From Euphorbia lathyris (Eukaryota; Streptophyta; Magnoliopsida; Malpighiales; Euphorbiaceae), in contig NC_088914.1 of NCBI RefSeq assembly GCF_963576675.1, positions 12,937,001 to 13,001,000 of the forward strand: 64,000 nucleotides of DNA, read 5' to 3'. The notes under the pieces are model-generated. The model ran no database searches and was not told where the DNA came from. It saw only the letters and a program-made list of their open reading frames with translations. The stretch's first letter is position 1, and every line of letters starts with the position of its first letter. Of this stretch, positions 10,704-22,963 are shown piece after piece. A program made the translations under genes and the position numbers.

Positions 10704-12178
10704 TGTTGAGCGATTTCCACAAGTGCACGATTTCGCTTGTAGTAATAAAAAGATATCGATCCCACAGGGTACGTTTTTCAACAAAAACTTATTTAGGTGT
10801 AGATTAAATACGACTTAAAGTTTATATAATCATTATTTGAAATTGGGTTTGAAATTGATAAAATAAGAATTAGATTGGAATATGTAGAATGTTTAGAAAT
10901 CAATTCTGTTTTGAGTATAAATTTACAAAACAGAAACGTTTAGTGCTTTAGAAAAGAGAATAAATGTATTCGTTTGCATTAAGCAAAGAAAACAACTTTA
11001 AACTTTGTATAAATTATAAAAATGTAATAAGGTAAACTCCTTCAATTAAAAGGCTTTGAACTGCAGACAATCCTCCTACGGTCGGGTTAGATTGCTACCT
11101 TAACCAAATTAATACTTTTGCAAGAATCAATTTGCCTAAGTGTTCAACAAAGTTTCCTTGTAATGATTTTGAATTCAACTACGTATTAATGAAAACACCA
11201 GAACTCACTTCGGATCATTTACCATAAGTGCTACATAAAAATATATTGAATTATATGAACTTTATTAGATGAAGTATGAATTTGATACAAGTTTACAGAG
11301 AAAAAGAAGCATGGAAGCTTTCGTCGACTTTCAAGTGAACGGGTTGTCAATCCTTTCCTCGAACCTCGATTAGAGTTTGTCAGGCTCCTGGGTCGAATCC
11401 TCTACTAAATCTTCTCGCTGAATTTTCGGAATAGTGACGGATACTTCTACTACCAAAATGTAAACTAATATGAAAAAATCTTAATCTAAATCTAAATGCT
11501 ACTGTGTTTGTAATTATTTGATAAACAATGTGTGTACATCATATTACTTTTTACAAAATCGAACTTCTAACTCTGAATTGCTTGACTCAGAATTTCTGCA
11601 TTAATTCTGTACTAACTCTTCTCTTCAATATTTCTATCTTCTCAACTCTGAAATCAACTCTTTATTTATAGATGTTGAAGAGTCGGGTCTAAGGAATGTG
11701 TCTGCTACGAAGAGACGTTCTTATCCAATCGAACGGACGCGTTTCTTTGAAAATGAACAAGTGTATATAGTGATGCCTGAAAATCCGAACTTATCGAGAA
11801 TGTAAATTCTCGGCCGAGAATGGGGAAACAGATTTTCAGCCTTCGAGATGATAAGGGGGAGAGCTGGGCGATGCGTGTCGCGACCGAGAATGGAGGATTC
11901 TCGGTCGCGACACGGGATTAATTTCCTCCGTCTTGACTTCGTCCTCGTCCTCGTTTTGGTGCATTTGATTTTCGTCGTCTTTGACTCCTTTTGTAGGGTT
12001 TTTCTTTTGTTTTTGACCTCTTTTCGTTCCTATTTGGATTTTACCAAATATTTAGGTACCTTGCACGAAAGAAACATATTTGAACGTAAAAGTATTCTAA
12101 ATAGATATAAACAGTATGATTTCATAGCAAAACTGATGTAAATATTAATGATATTTTAGGTATATTTTGGGCTTAACA
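10704..12178 (-). repeat. Athila 3' LTR (1475 bp)
   Basis: On the plus strand it starts TGTTGAGCG and ends GGCTTAACA, so the ends form the inverted repeat TGTTRAGC typical of LTRs. It carries a minus-strand TATAAATA box at 11670-11663. A perfect 16-bp palindrome ATTCTCGGCCGAGAAT lies at about 11805-11820, and a 17-bp-arm inverted repeat with a 5-nt loop at 11875-11913. The matching 5' LTR lies outside the window, so the call rests on the termini, the adjacent polypurine tract and the ORF order. Confidence 0.82.
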
Positions 12179-13594
12179 AATCTCCACACTTAATCTTTTG
12201 CTAGTCCCGAGCAAAATTTCACTGAATTTATTCTTTAACTAACCTCTTTATAAAAATAAAACATATATCTTAGTATTTCTTCTTAAATCAGTTAAGCCAA
12301 AAAGATTAACTTCACATGACAAATTTATACGCAAAATATCAAACTAACGTAGCATAAATACGATATATCATTCGTCTTGTGTTTTCAATTTTTGAATTGA
12401 AGTATTCGGGACAATATAAGCACGCATGTTATTGAGTCTTTCGGCTCAAGGTATTTCAAAGCACAAAATTTTCTTTCCCAAACCTAAACTATTACATGAA
12501 ATGAGTAAGTATTTGAGTTTAATTATTTGCTTAGTTACACCCGAGATAAAGGTGGTCTTGATCGTAACTTTATATGCATTTATTTTGCTTTTGTGTTCGC
12601 TTAAGAGGTACCGACCATGCCATGGGTAGACGCAATCGTTACTTTAAACTTAAACACGCTTAATTTTTGTTTTTAAACGTTCCTTCCATACCTCGATTGT
12701 GATAAGGGTGGTCCCAATCGTGGCCAAAAGTAAACGATACTTAATTATTCTTCCCTTTCATACCTCGATTGTGATAAGGTTGGTCTCACGCGTAGCCAAA
12801 AGTTAAGAATACGATTAATTAATTATTTAACATGAGTTATAAAATTGAAATTGTAAAATTGGAAAAAAGAAAAATAGCACATTCATCCTATATTGACTTA
12901 AAATTCAACATGTATTATGGCTAAAGTTTCCTTAAAAACTTCAATTGGTGTTAATGTAAGACGAAAATCAAACCGAGCTAAAAATTGTTAGTTCAATTTA
13001 ATGCCTATAAACCTAATTGAAAATTTAAAATAAGATTTATTTTATCATGATTTTATGATATAAGATAGAGATTGAAAATAAAGAATTTATTTACTTAAAT
13101 ACATTCACTCGAGACGTTTTTACTTAAAATCGTATCGAAGATTTGTGAAAAATTTGAAAAATATAACCCGTATAGAAATATTATTTCTAACGATAAAAAT
13201 GACCTAAAAATAATCACAAGGTAAATATTTTTCAAACATATGAAAATAAATGTAAAGTTATGAAAATAATGTTTTAAAAAGTAATATCATTATTGAAAAA
13301 TGTTGCATTAAAACTTTATTCTTATTCGTTATATTCATTCGTACGAGTAATAAAACGATATATGAAATATCTCCTCCCACACTTAAATTGGACCATGTCC
13401 TCATTGGTGCAAGAATTGATAAAACACGAAAAATTGGTACGAAAATAAAGCATACGAATTAAGAAAGAAAAATTATGAAAGTAAATCATCCAACATAATA
13501 GAGTAAAATTGAAATTGTACCAAACAAAATAGAAATAAAAATATTGTACCAAACATAATGTAAAAACAACAAAATGTGATAGAAAAGATAAAAC
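12179..13594 (-). other. Athila 3' non-coding region with polypurine tract
   Basis: Directly inside the LTR the minus strand reads GATTAAGTGTGGAGATT (12179-12195), the Athila-type polypurine tract. A similar TTAAGTGTGGGAGGAG stretch lies at about 13371-13386. Two tandem copies of a roughly 71-bp unit sit at 12680-12750 and 12751-12824 (shared core TACCTCGATTGTGATAAGG). Otherwise it is AT-rich and no gene is supported. Confidence 0.7.
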
Positions 13595-13783
13595 CTAAAG
13601 ATTGGAAGGCGAATCCGGAGGAGATGGTGAAGTTTCAACGTTTTGACGACGGAAGAACGAAAGCATCCGACGACGGGTAGATTTGTGCTCCCTCCTCAAG
13701 GTGTTGAGGTTGTCATTCATCACCATATTGTTCTCAACCAAATCATCAATCCGTAAATTCATTTGTCGATTATGTGAATTGAT
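13595..13783 (-). pseudogene. ATHILA-ORF1-like gene 2, C-terminal part
   Basis: This is the 3' end of the gene that starts at 58799. It was separated by the SIRE insertion, and 13779-13783 is one copy of the TTGAT target duplication. In frame it reads SHNRQMNLRIDDLVENN and ends with TAG at 13597-13595. Joining it to the other half at the duplication gives exactly 406 codons including the stop, with no lesion at the junction. The C-terminal residues are charged and rich in Arg and Ser, and a short coiled coil is possible. Confidence 0.85.
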
Positions 13784-15122
13784 TGTTGAAACACCTTTCC
13801 ACATAATTTTGATTTGACAAAATTGTTTAAGTATAATTAAAAAAATATTCTAAACACACTAAGTTTAAATGCTTTGATTTATTCTACTAATGTGTTTGTT
13901 CAATGTTGAGTTAAATTGTTTATAAAACACAAAGATTAAAAGGGCCAAAGCCCAATACGGAAGTCAAAGCCCAAGTCAAACAGTTTAAGGCAACTCGGCC
14001 CGCGTATGTCAAAACGCTGTCGTTATGTACAAAACGCAACTCAGCGGAAGAAGGATCTAGAAGACCTTCGTGGAACAACTTCGGGACAAAGCTGCTGAGT
14101 TGATTCGACAAAGAGTACAAGACAACAGCTGGCTAAGAACAACTTCCAGACAAAGTGTTTCCACTTTGGGTAAAGTTCAGAAGACAAAGAATGATGTCTA
14201 GTTGACCTTACCAAAAATGGAGAGACATTCTGCCGAGCTGACCAAAAGCTGACCTAGGACAGAAGATACTCAAATCTGATTGGCCGAGAGCTCTGAGCAA
14301 GTCAGGATGACAACGACAAGAAGTCGTTTCCCTCCAACGGTTATTTCGAAATTCGAAATGACCGATGCCTCAGATGTCTCTATAAATAGAGCCCTTCATT
14401 GCTTCATTCAACACAGAACTTGATCAAGCCATTACGCTGACCAAATCTCTACGCAAAGTTCTGCTAGAAAAAGCAAAGCAATCTTACACTACATTTCATA
14501 TCTTTTCTGTAAAAGTCTAGAGTGATTATTCAATCATCTAAGGTGTCTTAGCAATCATTGTTTAGGACAAACACTTATCATTTCTAGAGATTAGGAAGGA
14601 GAGGCTGAGTACTCGGTTATAGTACTCAGCAAGAGATTAGGATTGAGTAGAGGTATAGAGGAAGGTACTCTTGTTATACTCAGTTGCTAAGATTGTAAAA
14701 GGTTTGATGCTCTACCGTTAAAGAGCTTAGTAGAGAATTCGAAATCTCAGAACGTGTTCCGGGGACAGGACGTAGGCTTGGAGGCCGAACCTAGATAAAT
14801 CTGCTGAGTAACACATTTCTAACCTTAAACTCCTTTATATATTTATTGCTTGCTTAAACAAAAACTGACCAAGTAAAGAAGTCAAGCTGAGTTGTGCGCA
14901 TTGAATATCTGAGCTCAGGAATAGACTCTAAGTGCTATCTCCTGACTCAAGTAAAGAAACTGACCTAGTCACTAGTTGACTAAGCCAGTATCTTGCTATT
15001 CACTCAGCGCCGCTGTTAAAACCTTTTTCTCACGAAAAAGAAGTCTGCCCTAACTTAAAATTTTTAAATAGTTCCTAACCCCCCCCTTGGAACTATACTT
15101 GTAACGTTATAAGGGACCAACA
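13784..15122 (+). repeat. SIRE-type 5' LTR (1339 bp)
   Basis: It matches 56423-57765 from end to end. A TATAAATA box lies at 14381-14388. Just upstream is an inverted repeat ATTTCGAA-A-TTCGAAAT at 14343-14359, conserved in the other LTR. A poly-C run near 15080 differs in length between the copies. Confidence 0.93.
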
Positions 15123-15124
15123 AG

Positions 15125-15136
15125 TGGTATCAGAGC
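15125..15136 (+). other. SIRE-type primer-binding site
   Basis: TGGTATCAGAGC follows the LTR by two bases and matches the initiator tRNA-Met type. Confidence 0.9.
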
Positions 15137-15184
15137 TTAAAAGCTCACTGTAAAAGGTTTAACCACCTTGAGCTGATCCCCACT

Positions 15185-16927
15185 ATGGGCGAAAACAGCA
15201 CTCGGTTTCTCCCAGGAAACCAAACAACTCAGATCTTACCTGAGGGGCTGTCCATTACTCGGCCTCCCCTATTCTTCGGGTCTAACTATACCTTCTGGAA
15301 GAATAGGATGAAAAATTTCATTCAGGCTACAAATATGAGTGTCTGGCTATCCATAGTCCAAGGCCCATTTGTACCTGTCGAAGTTATGGCTGGCCAAACA
15401 GTTGTTAAAGCTGAGGCCAAATGGACAGAGGATGATCTCAAGAAGCTACAAAATCATGCTTCGGCTATAAACATGCTTCACTGTGCGCTCGATTCTGCAG
15501 AATATAATAAAATCTCAGGTTGTGAGTCGGCGCAAGAGATCTGGAAGAAGCTGGAGGTCACCTACGAAGGAACCAATAAAGTAAAGGAGTCCAAGGTGAA
15601 CCAGCAGATGAGACTGTACGAGCTGTTCGAAATGAACAATGATGAGGGAATATCTGACATGAATGCAAGGTTTACCAACATCATCAATGAGCTCAAGAGA
15701 CTTGGAAAGATCTTCACTGAGGAAGAACAAGTCAAAAAGATACTCAGGAGTCTTCCTAAAGACTGGCAAGCAAAGAAGACCGCTGTTGAGGAAGCTCAGG
15801 ACTTAACCACCTACAAATATGAGGAACTCATCGGCTCGCTGCTGACCCATGAGATATCAATGAAAAACTTCGAGGTGAAGGAAAAGTCTAAAGACAAGAA
15901 GCTGAAGTCTCTTGTCATGAAAGCTGACTCCACTGATGGGAGCTCAACAGATGATAAAGAGATGGCCATGTTCACAAGGAAGATGAAAAGGATATTCAGG
16001 AAGAATGACAAATATTCTAAGAAGCCTTACAGAAAGTTTGATAAGTATAAAGCTGAGTCCAACGACAGCAAATACAAGAAGGACAACTCAAAGCCTATTA
16101 CATGCTTTGAATGTCATCAAACTGGCCATATCAAGTCAAGCTGTCCCACGCTGAGGAAAGATAAGAAGAACGGCAAGAAGGCAATGGTGGCAATATGGAG
16201 CGATAATGATGAGTCTTCATCAACAGAAGCTGAGGCCACCGAGTTAGCAAAGATATGCTTCATGGCTGACGAACTTGCTGAGCCGTGCGTCTCTGAGCAT
16301 GCTGACCCCTCCATTGCATCTGATGATGAGGAGCAATCAAATGAGGTAATATCACTTTCCCAGCTCAGAAACGAAATGGGTAATGCCCTGAGTGACCTCT
16401 ATACACTTGTCAAAAAGTGTAATAAGAAAATTAGAGCACTCAGCAGGCGCTGTGACGAAGTTGAAGAGGTCAAACTAAGTGACCTCAGATTCCTTCTTCA
16501 GGACAACTAAACTTTGCATGATAACATGGAGATCATACATAAGTCTGTCTCTGAAGTCCAATCAGATTCAAAGAAACTGAGAAAGGACGTCACAAATATC
16601 CAGAACCAACTAAAGGTTCAAAACAAAAGGAATATTCCTCTGAATGCTCAGTACCGAAGTACTGGTCAGCAGAGATGGAATCCCTAGCGGAATGTCAAGT
16701 GTGACTTCTGTGGGAAGAAAAGACACACCACAAAGGTGTGCTGGCACGCTCAGCACTGGGGTGCTGACCAGTCACTGAAAAATCCTAAACGGAAGGTCAA
16801 CTATGACTTCTGTGAAAAGAATGGCCATACTGTCCAAGTATGCCGCCATAAAATAAAATATGATGCTTTACCTGTTGAACCTAACAAGCAAGGACCCAAA
16901 AAGAATTGGGTACCTAAAAGTAACTAG
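15185..16927 (+). pseudogene. SIRE-type gag with stop codons
   Basis: The ATG at 15185 opens 441 residues before TAA at 16508-16510. The same frame continues through TAG at 16684-16686 to TAG at 16925-16927. Residues about 30-230 look like the UBN2/gag domain (FWKNRMKNFI, EIWKKLEVTYEGT, LPKDWQ). A CCHC knuckle CFECHQTGHIKSSC occupies residues 307-320. Two more knuckle-like motifs lie beyond the first stop (CDFCGKKRHTTKVC and YDFCEKNGHTVQVC). An acidic/Ser-rich spacer separates them. The protein would form the capsid-like particle and bind RNA. The first stop lies where the family is open, so I treat it as a lesion, though a shorter gag could still be made. Confidence 0.85.
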
Positions 16928-16932
16928 TTACA

Positions 16933-19900
16933 ATGCAGGTAAGCCTGAGGTGTGCTGAGAAGTCAAAGATGTGGTATATTGACAGCGCATGCTCGAGGCA
17001 CATGACTGGTGATGAAACTCAATTCATCACGTTTGAGCGTAAACGAGGAGGAAGCGTAAGTTTTGGAGACAATAAAAAGGGTAAGATAGTAGGATCAGGA
17101 ACCATCGGAGGTAATCCTACTATTGAGTCAGTCTCCCTAGTCAGCGGACTCAAATATAACTTACTCAGCGTAGCTCAGCTATGTGACAATGGGAGAAAAG
17201 TTATATTTGATGCTACTGGATGTAAAATATACGAGGGAAAAACAAATGAGTTAATTTTAACTGCCCCTCGGATTGATAATGTCTTTATGCTAGACTTAGA
17301 GAAAAAGTTTTCAAAAACTGTATGCTTAGTTTCAAAGGAAGAAAATTCATGGCTATGGCACAGGAGACTTGGTCATGTAAGCATGGACCTCCTGGCCAAA
17401 TTAGCAAGAAAGCAATTGGTTGAGGGACTGCCTGAACTTAGATTTGAAAAAGATCAATTATGCCACGCTTGCCAAGCTGGAAAACAAACCAAACAATCTT
17501 TTCATAGCAAAAACATTGTCTCAACTAAGCGTCCGTTAGAGTTACTACACTTGGATCTCTTCGGTCCAGTCCAGCCGCTGAGTCTGGGTGGAAGAAGATT
17601 TTCCTTGGTCATTGTAGATGACTTCTCTCGGTACACTTGGGTCATCTTGCTGAGTAGCAAGGATGAGACCTTTGAGACATTTTCAAATTTGGTTAGAAAA
17701 CTTAAAAATGATAAAGACCTAAAATTGGCTCACATCCGAAGTGATAATGGTGGAGAATTCAAAAACCAACAGTTTGTTGAATTCTGTGGGCATTGACCAT
17801 AATTTTTCTGCTCCTAGAACGCCTCAACAAAATGGGATTGTTGAAAGGAAGAACAGAACCTTGGTTGAAATAGCCAGGACAATACTGAGTGAGAATAGGC
17901 TTCCAAAGTATTTTTGGGGAGAAGCTGTTAACACAGCTTGCTATATTCTTAATAGGGCTCTTGTTAGACCTATACTAAAGAAAACCCCCTACGAACTTTG
18001 GAAAGGACGAAAACCCAACATTGGATACTTTCGTGCCTTTGGCTGTAAATGTTTTATTTTAAACACTAAAGATAGCCTAGCTAAATTTGACTCAAAAGCT
18101 GATGAAAGCTATCTTTTTAGGCTACTCAACAAACAGCAAAGCATACAGAGTTTGCAATAAACGAACTCAAGTTCTAGAAGAGTCAGTACATGTTGAGTTC
18201 GACGAAACTAACCCTGCAGGAAAATATCTGCCACTGACCGAGGATGATTCACACTCAGCACCCGCTGATCAAGATACAGCCACTGAGTCATTCCCTCAAG
18301 GGCTGACCAAAGGTAAAAGTGAACCAAATATTGTTTTCACTGACCAGTCTTCACCTGTAGAGATTGTTGAAACACAGACAGCACAAGACATCAATCTACC
18401 CAAGGAGATAAGGATTCCAAGAGGGCACTCAGAGAGTGCAATCCTTGATGCCGCTGAGAATACCCTGATGACAAGAAACCAACTCAGGAGGTACCTCAGC
18501 AATGTAGCCTTCGTCTCAGTTCAGGAACCTAAGAACTTCGCTGATGCTGAGGAAGATGAATTCTGGATGAGCGCAATGCAAGAGGAACTTGACCAATTCA
18601 GAAGAAACGATGTATGGGAGCTAGTGCCACATCCAAGGAGTCAGAAGACCATTGGAACAAGATGGGTCTTCCGCAACAAGCTGGATGAGCAAGGACACGT
18701 AGTCAGGAACAAAGCAAGGCTTGTAGCTCAGGGCTACAGTCACCAAGAAGGTATTGACTACGGTGAGACCTTTGCCCCAGTGGCAAGGCTAGAGGCTATT
18801 AGGATTTTATATGCATATGCATCTTATATGAACTTTAAACTGTTTCAAATGGATGTTAAGAGTGCATTTCTTAATGGAGTTATAAACGAGGAAGTTTATG
18901 TTAATCAACCTCCAGGGTTTGAGGATCCTAAATTCCCAAACCACGTTTATAAAATCAAAAAGGCTCTGTACGGCCTCAAGCAAGCACCACGTGCTTAGTA
19001 TGAGAGGCTGACCAGTTTCCTGCTGACTAGAAATTATGTCAAAGGCAAAGCTGATACAACCTTATTCATTAAGAGAAAGGGTAAAGATACCCTGCTGGCT
19101 CAAATATATGTTGATGATATTATTTTCGGTGCTACTAATGAGTCAATGTGCAAGGAATTTAGCAAGCAAATGCAGACTGAGTTTGAAATGTCAATGATGG
19201 GAGAACTCAACTTCTTCCTTGGACTTCAAATCAAACAAGGCAAGAATGGCATTTTCATCAGTCAAGCTAAATATGCCAAGGAGATATTGAAGAAATATGA
19301 TCTTGAAAATTGCAAGCCAATATCCACTCCTATGGGCACTGACACTGTCCTCTGCGCTGACGAGAATGGTAAGTCGGTAGACAACAAATTGTATCGAGGT
19401 ATGATAGGCTCTCTACTTTACTTAACATCAAGTAGACCGGACATTCAGTTCTCAGTATGCTATTGTGCTAGATATCAATCTAACCCTAAGGAATCTCATT
19501 ACATAGCTGTAAAAAGAATCCTTAGATATTTGCAAAGCTCAGTGAACGCAGGTTTATGGTATCCCAACACTCATGGCTTTACACTCGTTGGATACACTGA
19601 CGCTGACTATGGTCGAGACAAGCTGGAACTGAAAAGCACCTCTGGAGGATGTCATTTCTTAGGAAGCTGTCTTGTATCCTGGTTCAGCAAGAAGCAGGCG
19701 TCAGTAGCCTTGTCTACCACTGAAGCTGAGTACATTGCTGCTGGTCACTGTGTTGCTCAAGTCCTATGGATTAAGCAACAGCTTGAAGACTATGGTGTTC
19801 AAACAAAGACAATTGAGGTCAAATGCGACAACAAAAGTGCAATTGATCTATCAAAGAACCCAATTCAACACAGCAGAATGAAGCATGTCAGCATAAGGCA

Positions 19901-20051
19901 TCACTTCATTAGAGACCATGTACTCAAGGGTGAGATAAAGCTGACCTATGTCCCAACGGATGAGCAGCTTGTGGATATCTTTACAAAGCCACTGACTCGT
20001 GAACAGTTCAGTATACTGAGAGAAGCCATTGGTATGTTTAATCCTCTTTAG
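16933..20051 (+). pseudogene. SIRE-type pol (protease, integrase, RT, RNase H), frameshifted
   Basis: Domains in order: protease (WYIDSACSRHMTG), integrase zinc finger (HRRLGH, LCHACQAGK), integrase core (HLDLFGP, RSDNGGEF, VERKNRT), reverse transcriptase ([22 protein letters not shown], intact YVDDIIFGAT) and RNase H (TDADYGRD, STTEAEYIAA, DNKSAIDLSKNP), ending with IFTKPL. Lesions are a small deletion near 17785 that shifts the frame within the integrase core (17796 is the resulting stop), a one-base insertion near 18101, and TAG at 18996-18998 in the place of Trp in APRAW. Pol is in a different frame from gag. It is copia-order and on the same strand as gag and ORF3. Confidence 0.9.
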
Positions 20052-20538
20052 TAAAATCATGTACTAAAATGAAAATTTATGCTGAGTGAATTACTATGCT
20101 GAATGATTTATGCAAATGCATGCTGAGTGATTGTTATGCTGAGTACTTAACGCAAAATACATATCAATACTGAGTAAATATGCACACCGAGTAGTAATCT
20201 TAAACTGAGAAATCATCCTTTCATATACTACTGACCACTTAGAATATAAAACGCTTAGTATTCTAAACGCTGAGTGTTAGATCCGTTGCATTAAATGCAA
20301 AAGCACGCGAATAGCCACCTAGGATGACGTATGCGCCGAATGTGTCATAAAAGCCAGGATCTTTGTCGGTTGACAATCCCAAGGCAAAACTGACACATGG
20401 ATTCGATATGATCCACTTTTCACCGCTATAAATAATGGGTGAATCCCCATTTTTTATTTTCTTTACACTTACCGAATTCTTTGGCAAAGCATTCTCTCTC
20501 TACAAACTCTCAAAGCTTCCCAATCCTGTTCTGAAACT
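20052..20538 (+). other. SIRE-type pol-ORF3 spacer
   Basis: Between the pol stop and ORF3 there are many short CTGAGTGA or CTGAGTA repeats and no ORF. The region may serve as a leader for ORF3. TTATAAATA-like sequence on the minus strand is not convincing as a promoter. Confidence 0.5.
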
Positions 20539-22126
20539 ATGACTAAAGTTTCTGTCAACATCTCCGGTGCCGGTCACTCTAAGACCAGCTCCAATGAACC
20601 CTCCAGGCAAACTACTTTGCCTGAAACCACCAAGGTCACTACGCCGAGCAAAGGCAAAGCTGGCCAAGCTACCTCATCTAAAGGAAAGCCGACCAAGGCC
20701 AGAACGTATACCAAGGTATTTGAAAACATTAGCGAATGGAAAGTAGACTTCTCACGATGGGTTTTTGAGGCCTTCGTGACATCCGAGCAACCCTTCTGCG
20801 AATGGGTATCGAAGAATGGCTGGACAGAGCTGTTCTCCATTAGAGACCACACCTATCCTGACCTAGTAAGGGAGTTCTACCACAATCTCCGAGTTGCTGA
20901 TGATAACCAGGACTATCTGGTAACTGTGGTAAAGGAAAAGACCATTTTCATAAACCCTTCCTATCTTGCTAACTTGCTGAAGTTAAAGAATGAGGGAGCA
21001 AAACTGAGGCGATCTGGAGATCATGAAGGTACTGGGTACGATGCCACCTTTTGTAAACCCTATGGCCACTCTGGAGAAGTCTCAAGTACCTCAATGGGTC
21101 AGCACCAAAAGATGGCTCACTATCTGCTGACCTACTTCATTTATCCCAAGATCAACTGCACCACCTCAACAACGAATTTTGAGCAATGCTTCATATGGCA
21201 TATACTGACATACAAGCCGATCAATATGCCAGTATTCTTGATTGATGGCTTCCTAAAGAGCATTGGAACTCTCAGGCTGGGATCGCTCATCACCAGAATC
21301 CTCTTAGATCATCAAGTTGATCTATTTGAGGAAACTAAGGCTAGAGGATCTGAGATAACCGCTGCTTCGCTGAGGGCTTTGAAGTTCAATCAGCCACTAA
21401 AGAAAGGAAAAGCTGCTGCTGAACAACAAGCTGAGGAAACAGCTCCAAAGCAAAGAAAAAGGACAAAGGCTCCAGCTGCCCGCAAGAGGAAAGCTGTTGA
21501 GACTACTTCAAAGAAGTCTGAGCCTCAGGCCAAGAAGCCTAAGTCAGCTGCTGAACCTGGTCAGGAGAGACCTAAGTCAGCTGAGAAAAGGAGCAGGCAA
21601 GATGAGCCTGAAATTGAGGAAAGAACAGATGCTGATGAGCAACCTCAAAAGAAGCAGAAGTCTTCTACACTGACTCCTATTGATGCTATCCCAACTGACG
21701 TAGTTGTTCCTGGTGATTCTCACTACACACAGTGTCTAGGAACTGTAGCTGAGCATCAAGAAGATGAGGTGCATCTGGACGATCAGTTTATTGCACAAGT
21801 TGAGGAAGAGTTAGATGGCGATAGTGAAGAAGATAAAGAACAAGAAGAGGCCAGCGGTCAGGATGACGCTGAGGACGATGAGGAGACAGTTAGTGAGGTT
21901 GGAGCTGAGCCAACCAATACTGAGTTGGCTGCTGGAGATGAACAAGAACAAGCTGACCAGCTTAATGCTAATCAAGAGAAACTTCTCCCTCTCACTCAGG
22001 AGAATCTATACAAGCTGACACTCCTCCTCCAAGAAGAAGAAGATTAGTTAAGGCAAGTCAAAAGCCTGACGTCGTCCCTCCTGTTCAGAAACCAACTGTC
22101 CCTGACTTTGTTATACAGAAGCCGAC
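20539..22126 (+). pseudogene. SIRE-type ORF3 (env-position ORF), N-terminal part
   Basis: The ATG at 20539 opens 502 residues. Residues 60-260 (FSRWVFEAFVTSEQPFCEWV, LVREFYHNLRVADD, INPSYLANLLKL) resemble the domain annotated as putative plant transposon protein. Residues 290-480 are Lys/Glu/Ala-rich and strongly charged. Near the end a frame change occurs: the stop at 22047 lies in one frame, while a second frame stays open up to the Tat insertion at 22126 (QKP) and continues in frame at 54612 on the far side. No signal peptide or membrane segment is visible, so an envelope role is not supported. The last five bases, 22122-22126, are the CCGAC target duplication. Confidence 0.8.
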
Positions 22127-22698
22127 TGTTAGACGAGGTGCCGCGGCCTAATCTCCCGGGCGGACCGGGGGTGGACACCTCATGGCGACGTAAGCGGTGA
22201 TTGGCGCCGAAAGCAACCAATCGTGGAATCAAGCTGCTCGGCAGGACCGGAGCTCGGAGTATGGAAGAGTCGCCACCCACGAATGGGAAAATGAACACCG
22301 ATCCCTTGCGAGAGACCGGTGAGGGTTCGGAAAACTTAGGTACGAGCCGAGAAGGCTAGCTCCTTTCTGGAGAAAGGCTACTAGGCACCCCGACATCGCC
22401 CGGTTATGAACCACCGGCCTCCTACTCAGCGTGTTAGGCGATAACGGACTAATCGCATATTTCTTTAAGTTTAAAATTCATTTGAAACCTTTTCTTTCTT
22501 GCTTGGAAAAACGTTTTGAGCGTATATTATTGAAAGCCATTTTGGTAAAGAATCACCCATTTACATCAGTTCAAAATACATAGGAGAGAGAGGGGAGGAA
22601 GAAAGAATTGATTTGTTTACAATGTGATTTATGCTTCGTATTACACACTAACTCTAAACTAAACTCACTTCCCAAAAATAAATTTATTTACATGGTTC

Positions 22699-22963
22699 GT
22701 ACCTTAATCGCCGTTGGAACGATTTAGGTACGTTTTAAAAGCCCCGTTAATGACGTTCACTCGAATCGCCGTTGGAACGACTCGAGCGTTTTGAAAGCAT
22801 TTGAGCAAACGTTTTTAATCTAAAAGCGCGATTAGGCATACAAGTCAATTTATTTTGTACAAAAACCATTTAGTTAGGAAAACAATTCAAAAACTCTATT
22901 ATTTACAATTAAAAGCAATCTTATTTACAAGGTTCGCTTAGTCCGTCGTTGGAACGAATTAAG
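22699..22963 (-). repeat. three LTR hairpins with conserved loop
   Basis: In the element sense each has a loop TTCCAACGR. Their stems differ: GTACCTAAATCG with CGATTAAGGTAC (22731-22699), CTCGAGTCG with CGATTCGAG (22786-22760) and CTTAATTCG with CGGACTAAG (22963-22937). Counterparts occur in the other Tat LTRs (29323-29580 and about 53201-53480). Confidence 0.75.

Noticed and set aside
13920..14120. Minus-strand ORF repeated at 56559-56759
   Set aside because: It lies in both copies of the SIRE LTR and is open by chance. It has no motif and no plausible promoter.
15080..15110. Possible sequencing error at the poly-C run
   Set aside because: Length differs between the two LTRs as expected for a homopolymer. 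No conclusion depends on it.
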